A stretch of 38,590 nt of DNA from JBPEWY01 sp052032225 (GTDB lineage Bacteria > Bacteroidota > Bacteroidia > Flavobacteriales > Flavobacteriaceae). The notes below the pieces were generated by a model. It was given only the letters and a program-made list of their open reading frames with translations, was not told where the DNA came from and did not search any database. The position numbers were made by a program, and so were the translations under genes. Positions 21,296-29,154 of the stretch are shown here, one piece after another. The stretch lies in contig JBPEWY010000068.1 of NCBI GenBank assembly GCA_052032225.1, positions 1 through 38,590 of the forward strand, in the 5' to 3' direction. Position 1 is the first letter of the stretch; every line of letters begins with the position of its first letter.

Positions 21296-21793
21296 TGTAA
21301 AATGCTCTTTAGCTTGTGTTGTTCTAAAAAACAATATTGCCGAATGATAAAAATCTATTGTTTGTTTAACCTTATTATGCTGTTTTATTGTCTGCCATAT
21401 TTTAATAGTTTCTTTATTTGCGTTGGGATTCTTTAAAATAATTATGCTTTCTGGAGCAATAGTATTATTGTTTAAAAAAGCTAAAACCTTTTTGAGATTT
21501 AAAGTCCCGTTAAAAACCAAAAAATCTGCGTTTTGAGGTGTTGTACTAATAATGGATTGATTTATATGCTGTTGTATAAAAGACAGGTTGTGCGTTTCTT
21601 GTAAAAAAACGTTTTGTGGTTTAAAATAAGCATAAGCTTTTATAACTAATGCATTGAATTTTGTTGTTTTATAGTGTGGTTTTGTATAAAGCCCTTTAGT
21701 AATAAAATTATATATAAAAGGTGAATGCACATCGTGTTGATTGGTAGATGCTCTTAAGAAATTAATGTATTGCACAATTGCATACCAATTCAT
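21284..21793 (-). CDS. Shortened methyltransferase-like protein
   Basis: 169 aa. The N-terminus has STNQHDVHSPFIYNFITKGLY (about 16-36), resembling the start of flavobacterial putative O-methyltransferases of roughly 230-260 aa. The C-terminus (KVKQTIDFYHSAILFFRTTQ, then AKEHFTIRF) resembles their end. The middle, where the SAM-binding glycine-rich strand-loop and acidic residues should lie, is reduced to QNADFLVFNGTLNLKKVLAFL and similar sequence, with no GxGxG motif. The reading frame is open throughout. It may be a degenerate methyltransferase kept for another role, or it may be in decay. Catalytic function is doubtful. It overlaps the ABC-F stop by 1 base. Confidence 0.65.
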   Translation of the reverse strand: MNWYAIVQYINFLRASTNQHDVHSPFIYNFITKGLYTKPHYKTTKFNALVIKAYAYFKPQNVFLQETHNLSFIQQHINQSIISTTPQNADFLVFNGTLNLKKVLAFLNNNTIAPESIIILKNPNANKETIKIWQTIKQHNKVKQTIDFYHSAILFFRTTQAKEHFTIRF

Positions 21794-23658
21794 TACATTT
21801 CGGTTTTTAAGGATAGTTCAAACCAGCGTTCTGTTTTTTCTTCTATTTGTGTGTTAATTTCTTGTAATTTAATTGCCTGCTCGTTTATTTGCTCACCGTC
21901 TAAATTGCCATCAATAAAACTAGCTTCTATTGCTGCTTTTTCTGCTTCTAATTTGGCAATTTCGCTTTCTAATTTATTGTATTCGCGTTGCTCATTATAT
22001 GACAGCTTGTTTTGGTTGGTTTTTTTCCAGGTTTTCTTTTCTTTTTTAATTGTATTGGCAGCTTCTACTTCAGGTGCTACACTATCTTGGTAAGCCCTAA
22101 AATCACTATAATTCCCGGGAAAATCTTCTATTATGCCATCGCCTTTAAAAACTAATAAATGGTCTACTATTTTATCCATAAAATACCTGTCATGAGAAAC
22201 AATTGCAAGGCACCCCGGATAGTCTAACAAAAATTGCTCAAGTACATTTAGGGTTACAATATCTAAGTCGTTAGTGGGCTCATCAAGAATTAAGAAGTTA
22301 GGATTTTGAATTAAAACCGTACATAAATAAAGTCTTTTCAGCTCTCCGCCACTTAACTTTTCAACATAATCATATTGTTTTTTTCTATCAAAAAGAAAGC
22401 GTTCTAAAAGTTGCGATGCACTTAATTGCCTTCCTTTTGTTAACGGTATGTATTCGCCATAGGCTTTTATAACATCAATTACTTTTTGGCTTGTTTTTGG
22501 CTGTAACCCTTTTTGAGTGTAGTAGCCAAAGGTTACAGTATCTCCAACTATAATTTTTCCGGAGTCTGGTTTGTCTGATTGTGTGAGCAAGTTTAAAAAG
22601 GTAGATTTTCCTGTTCCGTTTTTACCAATAATCCCAACGCGCTCACCTTTTTTAAAAGTATAATTAAAACCCTTTAAAATGGTTTTGTTAGGATAAGCTT
22701 TAGAGACATTATGAAACTCTACAATTTTATTGCCTAAGCGCTCCATGTTAATTTCTAACTGAACCTTATGTTCTTTTCTGCGCTCATGAGCTTTTTGTTT
22801 TATGATGTAAAAATCGTCTATTCTGGATTTAGATTTTGTTGTGCGAGCTTTTGGTTGCCTACGCATCCATTCAAGCTCCTTTTTGTATAAATTTTTTGCT
22901 TTATCTACAGAGGCTTCTTGAGCTTCTAAACGTTCTTCTTTTTTTTGTAAATAGTACGAGTAGTTTCCTTTGTAAGTATAAAGTTTACCTTGATCTAATT
23001 CTAAAATTTCATTGCATACACGTTCTAAAAAATACCGATCGTGTGTTACTAAAAAGAGGGTAATATTTTCTTTACTAAAGTATTGCTCTAACCATTCTAT
23101 CATTTCTAAATCAAGGTGGTTAGTAGGCTCATCCATTACAAGAATGTTAGGCTTATTAATTAAAATAGTTGCAAGGGCAAGCCGTTTTTTTTGTCCTCCT
23201 GAAAGGGTTTTAACCTTTGCTTTTAGATTTTCTAGTTTTAGTTTTGATAGAATTTGCTTGTATTGCGTTTCAAAATCCCATGCATTGTAAAGTTCCATTT
23301 TTTCGAAAGCTTTCTGATAGGCTTCTTCGTTAGTAGGATTGCTTAACGCATTTTCATATTCCCGGATAATTTTTAAAATAGGATTATTCGACGCAAAAAT
23401 GGTTTCTTCTACGGTTAGTTGTTCATTTAGTTGCGGTTTTTGAGGTAAAAAAGCTAATTGAATATCTTTTCTGTAAACTACTTGCCCGGAATCAGGTTCA
23501 TCTTTACCGACTAAAATATTTAACAAAGAGGTTTTACCAGTACCGTTTTTGGCAATCAAAGCAATTTTTTGGTCTTTATTTATACCAAAAGAAATATCAG
23601 AAAACAGAACACGATCTCCGTATGCTTTGGCTATATTTTCTACTGATATGTAATTCAC
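21793..23658 (-). CDS. ABC-F family ATPase (Uup-like)
   Basis: 621 aa soluble protein with two ABC cassettes and no membrane segment. Cassette 1 has AKNGTGKTS (36-44), LSGGQKKRLALATIL and VMDEPTNHLDLE. Cassette 2 has GKNGTGKST, LSGGELKRLYL and LDEPTNDLD. The interdomain linker contains RRQPKARTTKSKSRIDDFY, the arm that reaches the ribosomal E/P site in ABC-F proteins. The C-terminal region (about 545-621) is a coiled coil (LESEIAKLEAEKAAIE), as in Uup. The likely role is translation-related or in genome stability; drug protection cannot be claimed. It overlaps lnt by 4 bases upstream and the methyltransferase-like gene by 1 base downstream. Confidence 0.94.
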   Translation of the reverse strand: MNYISVENIAKAYGDRVLFSDISFGINKDQKIALIAKNGTGKTSLLNILVGKDEPDSGQVVYRKDIQLAFLPQKPQLNEQLTVEETIFASNNPILKIIREYENALSNPTNEEAYQKAFEKMELYNAWDFETQYKQILSKLKLENLKAKVKTLSGGQKKRLALATILINKPNILVMDEPTNHLDLEMIEWLEQYFSKENITLFLVTHDRYFLERVCNEILELDQGKLYTYKGNYSYYLQKKEERLEAQEASVDKAKNLYKKELEWMRRQPKARTTKSKSRIDDFYIIKQKAHERRKEHKVQLEINMERLGNKIVEFHNVSKAYPNKTILKGFNYTFKKGERVGIIGKNGTGKSTFLNLLTQSDKPDSGKIIVGDTVTFGYYTQKGLQPKTSQKVIDVIKAYGEYIPLTKGRQLSASQLLERFLFDRKKQYDYVEKLSGGELKRLYLCTVLIQNPNFLILDEPTNDLDIVTLNVLEQFLLDYPGCLAIVSHDRYFMDKIVDHLLVFKGDGIIEDFPGNYSDFRAYQDSVAPEVEAANTIKKEKKTWKKTNQNKLSYNEQREYNKLESEIAKLEAEKAAIEASFIDGNLDGEQINEQAIKLQEINTQIEEKTERWFELSLKTEM

Positions 23659-25253
23659 ACTTCAGATCTTTTTTTGGCAAAGGCCGTTAATAAAATAAGA
23701 GCGCCAACAAACATGGCTAATCGTGCAATATAATCTCCGAATCGTGTGTAAAAAGTAATTTTATCATTAACCGAGATACTTCCGGAAACAGCACCTTCCG
23801 TATTGTATGGGAGTGATTTAATAATGTCTCCTTTTTGATTAATTAGTGCAGATATACCTGTGTTTGCACTACGGGCAATGCTTCTTCTGGTCTCTATGGC
23901 TCTAAGTCTAGCATAGCTTAAGTGCTGTTTATGGCCTTGTGTTTCTTGCCACCAGCCATCGTTAGTTATAATTGCCAAAAAATTAGCACCGTTTCTAACA
24001 TATCCGGTAACAAACTCACCATAAACAGATTCGTAGCAAATAATTGGGGCAGCACTATAATTACCATCAAAAGATGTAAAAACATCACGCTCTTCTTGCG
24101 TTGTTCTAACAGCAACAGTACCTCCTAAATCTATCATTATATTGCCTAAAAGAGGCTCTAAAATGCTTTTGTACGGAAACGTTTCTATACCAACCACAAG
24201 CTTAGATTTATGATACACATCAAAATCATTATAAGCATTCATAAACAAAGCAGAATTATACGTATCGTACCATAAGTTTTCTCTAAGCCTGTTAGAGAAT
24301 TTAGTGATTTGACTTTTTTGATTGTAGGTGTTAAAAAACTGAATTCCAACCAACAAGTTTATTGTTGGGTTTTGTTGGTTATAAGTTTTAAGTTTTTTGT
24401 ATAGCTCACTCTCCCTAAATGTATTTAGCCGTTCTCCAAAACCTTCAGCAAAAACAGTCTCTGGCGCTAAAATAAAATCTGTTTTTTGGGTTGTGTTGTT
24501 TTTGGCTAATTCAAAAAGATTTTGGGCAACTTCTAAGTTTGCCATATTATATTTTTCTGTGTAAGGGTCTACATTGGGCTGTAAAGCAATTACACTTACT
24601 TTTTTTTGTGGCTCTTGGTAGCTTGCATAAATAAACAAAGAAATTATTATCGGGATAGCAACAACTAAGAGGTTTGCAGACAAGCTTCTGTAAAGAGCTT
24701 TTTTGTTTTTGGTAGAAGCATATTTTTTTAAGGCAACAAAAACACCACAATTTACAATCCAAACCCAAAGCGTACCACCAAAAGTACCTGTGTACTCATA
24801 CCATTGTATCCAGTGGTAATATTCAGAGAAAGCATTCCCCAGGTTTAACCATGGCCATGAAAAATCCCAGCCCAGATGCAATTTTTCAAAAGCAATCCAC
24901 ACAGCAGGCAAAAAAAGTAATCCTCTAGATGTAGGAACTCTTTTAGCAACCACATGATAAAGCAAAAAAACCAAACTCATTAACAATGCATTAACCAAAA
25001 CGGCAAACAGCATTCCAAATAAATCTGCATAGTAAAGCCAGCCTGTGGTTAGCACATTCCAGAGTACAAATGTGGTGTATGCTAAAGCAAAAATCTTACG
25101 TTTTTTTCTTTTTATTGAAGCATTTCTGAGTTTAAATTCTGTCCATAAAAGCGGAACAAAAGCTATAAAAAGTAATAAGGGAACACCATAGGTTGGCCAG
25201 CTGGCTGCCAATAATAATCCGCTTGTAACTGCTAAAAGAATGTTTTTTTTCAT
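23655..25253 (-). CDS. lnt: Apolipoprotein N-acyltransferase
   Basis: 532 aa inner-membrane enzyme that adds the third acyl chain to lipoproteins. Six or so N-terminal helices (1-210) and a last helix at about 505-525 flank a nitrilase domain. The catalytic triad is Glu265 (ILAPET), Lys349 (YHKSKLV) and Cys406 (PIICYES), with the supporting Glu357. ITNDGWWQETQGHKQHLSYARLRAIE near 429-454 is a family signature. Length is typical (E. coli 512 aa). It leads a run with the ABC-F gene (4-base overlap) and is divergent from pssA. Its product matches the predicted lipoproteins MsrA and SodC in this window. Confidence 0.96.
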   Translation of the reverse strand: MKKNILLAVTSGLLLAASWPTYGVPLLLFIAFVPLLWTEFKLRNASIKRKKRKIFALAYTTFVLWNVLTTGWLYYADLFGMLFAVLVNALLMSLVFLLYHVVAKRVPTSRGLLFLPAVWIAFEKLHLGWDFSWPWLNLGNAFSEYYHWIQWYEYTGTFGGTLWVWIVNCGVFVALKKYASTKNKKALYRSLSANLLVVAIPIIISLFIYASYQEPQKKVSVIALQPNVDPYTEKYNMANLEVAQNLFELAKNNTTQKTDFILAPETVFAEGFGERLNTFRESELYKKLKTYNQQNPTINLLVGIQFFNTYNQKSQITKFSNRLRENLWYDTYNSALFMNAYNDFDVYHKSKLVVGIETFPYKSILEPLLGNIMIDLGGTVAVRTTQEERDVFTSFDGNYSAAPIICYESVYGEFVTGYVRNGANFLAIITNDGWWQETQGHKQHLSYARLRAIETRRSIARSANTGISALINQKGDIIKSLPYNTEGAVSGSISVNDKITFYTRFGDYIARLAMFVGALILLTAFAKKRSEV

Positions 25254-25383
25254 GTAAAAGGCAATAAGTTGGTTGTGTAATTTATGCCGTTGCGTGCAAA
25301 TATCATAATAATAAGGCTATTCGCTTTAGTTTTTTTACATTCGTGTTAAACAAAAATTTAATTTTACCCAAAGACAACTAATA

Positions 25384-26139
25384 ATGAGAAAACATATACC
25401 AAATTTAATTACCCTTCTTAACTTATTATGCGGATGTTTTGCTATTGTTTTTGCTGTTAATGGAGCTTTAGTTACAGCAGCTTACTTGGTTATTTTAGGA
25501 ATTTTCTTTGACTTTTTTGATGGATTAGCAGCAAGACTTTTACAAGTGCAGAGTAGTCTTGGCGTACAGTTGGATTCTTTAGCAGATTTGGTTACTAGCG
25601 GAGTAGTGCCAGGTGTAATTATGTATAAACTTTTACAATTAAGTGCGGTAAACCAGTGGACTACAAATAGTGACGATATAGCGTTACACTCTTGGCAACT
25701 ACTATACAATAACCCAGTACCTTTTTTAGGCTTTTTAATAACATTGGGTGCAGCATATAGGCTTGCTAAATTTAATATAGACGAAGAGCAATCAGATGTA
25801 TTTAAAGGGCTTCCAACACCAGCAAATGCATTATTTGTGGTGTCGCTACCATTAATACTTTTCCATGAAAATAATGAGAGTGCTCAGACATTAATTGCAA
25901 ACGAGTGGTTTTTAATTGGGGTTATTTTGTTATTAACCTTACTGATGAATGTTCCGGTTAAATTATTTGCATTGAAATTTAAAAACTGGAACTTTCAAGA
26001 AAATTCAATTAGGTACACGTTTTTGCTTTTAAGTTTAATAGCGTTAATAACAGTACGTTTTTTAGCTATTCCGTTACTAATTGTACTTTACGTGCTTATA
26101 TCTGTAATTTTACCTGATAAAGAAAAGGTTAAGGTGTGA
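25384..26139 (+). CDS. pssA: CDP-diacylglycerol-serine O-phosphatidyltransferase
   Basis: 251 aa membrane enzyme that makes phosphatidylserine, the precursor of phosphatidylethanolamine. The CDP-alcohol phosphotransferase motif is complete: D46G47-x2-A50R51-x8-G60-x3-D64-x3-D68 (DGLAARLLQVQSSLGVQLDS and following). The N-terminus HIPNLITLLNLLCGCFAIVFA is typical of the PssA type II (Bacillus-like) branch. About seven or eight helices follow. It lies alone between the divergent lnt and convergent lptB, overlapping the latter by 11 bases at the 3' ends. A phosphatidylserine decarboxylase gene is not in the window. Confidence 0.94.
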   Translation: MRKHIPNLITLLNLLCGCFAIVFAVNGALVTAAYLVILGIFFDFFDGLAARLLQVQSSLGVQLDSLADLVTSGVVPGVIMYKLLQLSAVNQWTTNSDDIALHSWQLLYNNPVPFLGFLITLGAAYRLAKFNIDEEQSDVFKGLPTPANALFVVSLPLILFHENNESAQTLIANEWFLIGVILLLTLLMNVPVKLFALKFKNWNFQENSIRYTFLLLSLIALITVRFLAIPLLIVLYVLISVILPDKEKVKV

Positions 26140-26869
26140 TTTTTTTCTTTCTTAACTCGAAGTTTTGGCCTAAATAAACTTTTCTAACCATTTCATCGGC
26201 AGCAAGTTCTTCGGGTACACCGGCTTTTAAGATAGCCCCTTCAAACATTAAATATGAGCGTTCGGTAATGGCCAATGTTTCTTGTACGTTGTGGTCTGTT
26301 ATTAAAATCCCTATGTTTTTTGTTTTTAGCTGAGATACAATCCTCTGAATATCTTCTACAGCTACCGGATCAACTCCTGCAAAAGGCTCATCTAACAAAA
26401 TAAACTTAGGATCTGTTGCCAGAGCACGTGCAATTTCTGTTCTTCTTCGTTCTCCACCAGATAGTAAATCGCCACGCCGTTTTCTTCTATCTGTAAGACC
26501 AAACTCTTCTAACAATTGCTCGGTGCGCTCTTTTTGCTGAGCTTTAGTAAGTTTTGTAAGCTCTAAAACGGCCATTATATTTTCTTCTACGGTGAGCTTT
26601 CTAAATACAGAGGCTTCTTGTGCTAAATACCCAATACCGTTTTGTGCTCGTTTGTACATTGGGTAATTGGTAATGTCTGTATTATCTAAATAAATAGCAC
26701 CGCCATTAGGTTTAATTAACCCAACAATCATATAAAAAGAAGTGGTTTTACCTGCTCCGTTTGGCCCTAATAAACCTACAATCTCTCCTTGCTCTACTTC
26801 TAAAGAGATTCCTTTAACAACTTGACGGCCTTTGTAGGTTTTCATGATATTTTCGGCTCTTAGCTTCAT
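26129..26869 (-). CDS. lptB: LPS export ABC transporter ATPase
   Basis: 246 aa ATPase of the LptB2FG complex, which extracts LPS from the inner membrane for transport to the outer membrane. Walker A GPNGAGKTT is at 35-43, the Q-loop in IGYLAQEASVFRKLTVEENI, the signature LSGGERRRTEIARAL, Walker B FILLDEPFAGVDPVAV and the switch His in ITDHNVQETL. All are characteristic of LptB rather than of the related LivF. It is last in the kdsD-tatC-CMD-lptB run after a 72-base gap, where a weaker promoter is possible. The pairing with kdsD (KDO synthesis) supports the LPS role. It converges on pssA with an 11-base overlap. Confidence 0.95.
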   Translation of the reverse strand: MKLRAENIMKTYKGRQVVKGISLEVEQGEIVGLLGPNGAGKTTSFYMIVGLIKPNGGAIYLDNTDITNYPMYKRAQNGIGYLAQEASVFRKLTVEENIMAVLELTKLTKAQQKERTEQLLEEFGLTDRRKRRGDLLSGGERRRTEIARALATDPKFILLDEPFAGVDPVAVEDIQRIVSQLKTKNIGILITDHNVQETLAITERSYLMFEGAILKAGVPEELAADEMVRKVYLGQNFELRKKKITP

Positions 26870-26941
26870 AGTGCAGGTAAAATATTATATGATGTTAAAA
26901 TTAATGATTTACTGTAAACGCTATCAGACTTTATTAAAATA

Positions 26942-27292
26942 TTAAGATTCTTGTTTTTCTAATGCTTCCCAAAATTCATAAGCTCTTCGTAAATGCGGAA
27001 TAACAATTGTGCCACCAACAAGTGTAGCAATGCTTAAAGCCTCCATTACTTGAGCTTTTGTTAACCCTTCTTTGTAGCAGGTTTCTAAATGATATTTTAT
27101 ACAATCATCACAACGTAATACTGCAGAAGCTACCAATCCTAACAACTCTTTAGTTTTAACATCTAAAGCACCCGGAGCATAGGCGTTGGTATCTAAATTA
27201 AAAATGCGTTTAATTATTTTGTTATTATCGGCCAAAATGCGCTCATTCATTTTAGCTCTGTAGTCATTAAATTCTTTTACAAGATCACCCAT
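26942..27292 (-). CDS. Carboxymuconolactone decarboxylase (AhpD-like) family protein
   Basis: 116 aa, all-helical. The CMD core is KTKELLGLVASAVLRCDDCIKYH (about 47-69), with the redox CxxC pair in RCDDCIKYH. LTKAQVMEALSIATLVGGTI follows (about 78-97). The CxxC plus downstream His suggests an AhpD-like thiol-disulfide or peroxidase-associated activity rather than lactone decarboxylation. The start ATG lies within the tatC 3' end (8-base overlap), so it is cotranscribed. Why it sits in an export/LPS run is unclear. Confidence 0.88.
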   Translation of the reverse strand: MGDLVKEFNDYRAKMNERILADNNKIIKRIFNLDTNAYAPGALDVKTKELLGLVASAVLRCDDCIKYHLETCYKEGLTKAQVMEALSIATLVGGTIVIPHLRRAYEFWEALEKQES

Positions 27293-28106
27293 TTTTTTGT
27301 TCTTTTTTGGCTTGTCTTTTTAAGACAATTTTAGAGATATAAATACTTGCTTCGTACAGTACTAAAACAGGAATAGCTACTATAATTTGGCTGGCAACGT
27401 CTGGCGGAGTAATAATTGCAGATAGAATTAAAACTATTACTAAAGCAAATTTTCGGTATTTTCTTAAAAACTCTGGTGTTACTAAACCTATTTTGGTTAA
27501 AAAATAAATCACGATTGGGAGTTCAAAAATAATACCACAGGCTATTACAGAGGCTCTAACTGTTGATATGTACGAACTTAAATCTATGTCGTTAAAAACC
27601 TCTTCACTTACTTTATAATTAGCTAAAAAGTTAATAGATAAAGGAGATATTAAATAGTAGCCAAAAAGCACTCCGCTAAAAAATAGTAATGAGGCAACAA
27701 AAATAAATCCTCTGGCATGTTTACGCTCATTGTCGTAAAGCCCCGGACTAATAAATCTCCACATTTCGTACAATACATAAGGGAAAGCAACTATAAATCC
27801 GGCCCAAATAGAGGTCCAAATATGCGCAGAAAATTGCCCGGCCATAACCCTACTTTGTATTCTAAATTGCGGTCCTTCGCAAAACGACTCGTCTAGACCT
27901 AAAAATTTAGCAATATTACAGAATAGGTTATAAGTAGGAAAGTTAGCTTTTTTGGGACCGAAAATAATGGTATCAAAAATAAAATCTTTAGCAACAAAAG
28001 CAACAATACCTACAATTAGGATAGCTAACGTAGATCTGATTAAGTGCCATCTCAGCTCTTCGAGATGGTCTAAAAACGACATTTCTTGAGGATTTTTTGT
28101 AGCCAT
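27285..28106 (-). CDS. tatC: Sec-independent protein translocase subunit TatC
   Basis: 273 aa receptor for twin-arginine signal peptides, with six membrane helices. Family motifs are FLDHLEELR (11-19), PYVLYEMWRFISPGLYDNERK (about 130-150, with the conserved FxxPGL) and LITKIG-like sequence before the fifth helix. An extended loop with several Cys residues (about 58-82) between helix 1 and 2 fits Bacteroidetes TatC. No tatA or tatB is adjacent. It starts in the kdsD stop (1-base overlap). The LD-carboxypeptidase at 32838-33893 carries a candidate Tat signal. Confidence 0.95.
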   Translation of the reverse strand: MATKNPQEMSFLDHLEELRWHLIRSTLAILIVGIVAFVAKDFIFDTIIFGPKKANFPTYNLFCNIAKFLGLDESFCEGPQFRIQSRVMAGQFSAHIWTSIWAGFIVAFPYVLYEMWRFISPGLYDNERKHARGFIFVASLLFFSGVLFGYYLISPLSINFLANYKVSEEVFNDIDLSSYISTVRASVIACGIIFELPIVIYFLTKIGLVTPEFLRKYRKFALVIVLILSAIITPPDVASQIIVAIPVLVLYEASIYISKIVLKRQAKKEQKNG

Positions 28107-29071
28107 TAAATGATTCCTTCTTTAATTAAATCATGCAAATGTACTACACCGGCATATTTACCATTTTCTTCAACCAATAATTGCGATATCCCATTGGCTT
28201 CCATTTGCTCCAGCGCATCAACAGCCATTGCATCGGCAGCAATGGTTTTAGGGTTTTTGCTCATTATATCTCCGGCAGTTAAACCATTAATGTCATTATA
28301 AGAATTCATCATTCGTCTAATATCTCCATCGGTTACAATCCCTATAATTTTATCATTTTCTACCACAGCTGTTACACCGAGCATTTTTTCGGTAATTTCT
28401 ATAATTACCTTTTTAACATCAGTATCTGCTGTTACTTTTGGTTTAAGATTAACTTTAGAGATATCTTCTACACGTAAATATAGCTTTTTACCTAATGAGC
28501 CTCCCGGATGATATTTAGCAAAATCTTTACTACTAAAACCTCTTAATTTTACCAAGCATACTGCAAGGGCATCGCCCACAACAAGTTGCGCAGTAGTACT
28601 GGTGGTTGGTGCAAGATTATTTGGGCAAGCCTCTTTTTCTACAAAGGTGTTTAGTACATAATCTGCCTGAGATGCTAAAAAAGAATCTTTATTACCTGTT
28701 ATGGCAATTAATTTGTTTTTTCCATTTTTAATTAATGGAACAAGAACTTTAATTTCTGGAGTGTTACCACTTTTAGAAATACAAATTACTACATCGTCTT
28801 CTAAAACAATTCCTAAATCGCCATGTATGGCATCTGCTGCATGCATAAAAATGGCTGGAGTGCCGGTAGAATTTAGCGTTGCAACAATTTTATTTGCAAT
28901 AATAGCACTTTTGCCAATTCCGGTTATTATAACTCTTCCTTTAGAGTTGTAAATGCATTCTACTGCATTGGCAAAATCTGCATTTACCAAAGAAACCAAA
29001 TTTTTTATTGCCTCGGCTTCTTTAGTTATTGTATTTTTGGCATCTGAAATTATAGACTCTAGATTACTCAA
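28106..29071 (-). CDS. kdsD: D-arabinose 5-phosphate isomerase (KpsF/KdsD)
   Basis: 321 aa enzyme that converts ribulose 5-phosphate to arabinose 5-phosphate, the first step to KDO for LPS. It has a SIS domain (about 35-180) with TGIGKSA (50-56), MHAADAIHGDLG (76-87), SKSGNTPE (99-106), CPNNLAPTTSTT and KYHPGGSLGK. Two CBS domains (about 205-321) follow. Length and order equal E. coli KdsD (328 aa). It heads the run with tatC, CMD and lptB, and diverges from recQ. A -7 box at 29125-29132 lies upstream. Confidence 0.95.
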   Translation of the reverse strand: MSNLESIISDAKNTITKEAEAIKNLVSLVNADFANAVECIYNSKGRVIITGIGKSAIIANKIVATLNSTGTPAIFMHAADAIHGDLGIVLEDDVVICISKSGNTPEIKVLVPLIKNGKNKLIAITGNKDSFLASQADYVLNTFVEKEACPNNLAPTTSTTAQLVVGDALAVCLVKLRGFSSKDFAKYHPGGSLGKKLYLRVEDISKVNLKPKVTADTDVKKVIIEITEKMLGVTAVVENDKIIGIVTDGDIRRMMNSYNDINGLTAGDIMSKNPKTIAADAMAVDALEQMEANGISQLLVEENGKYAGVVHLHDLIKEGII

Positions 29072-29124
29072 GTTTTATTAATTTAGTGGTTTTAATGTAC
29101 AAGAATTTGTATATTTAAGTACTG

Positions 29125-29132
29125 CAAAAGTA
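29125..29132 (-). promoter_or_regulatory. Putative promoter (-7 box) of the kdsD-tatC run
   Basis: On the minus strand this reads TACTTTTG, a full match to TAnnTTTG, 53 bases before the kdsD ATG in the 83-base gap shared with recQ. A possible recQ box on the plus strand (TATATTTA near 29110) has one mismatch, so the two promoters would overlap. Confidence 0.45.
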
Positions 29133-29154
29133 TATAAAATAGTAAAATGACAGC

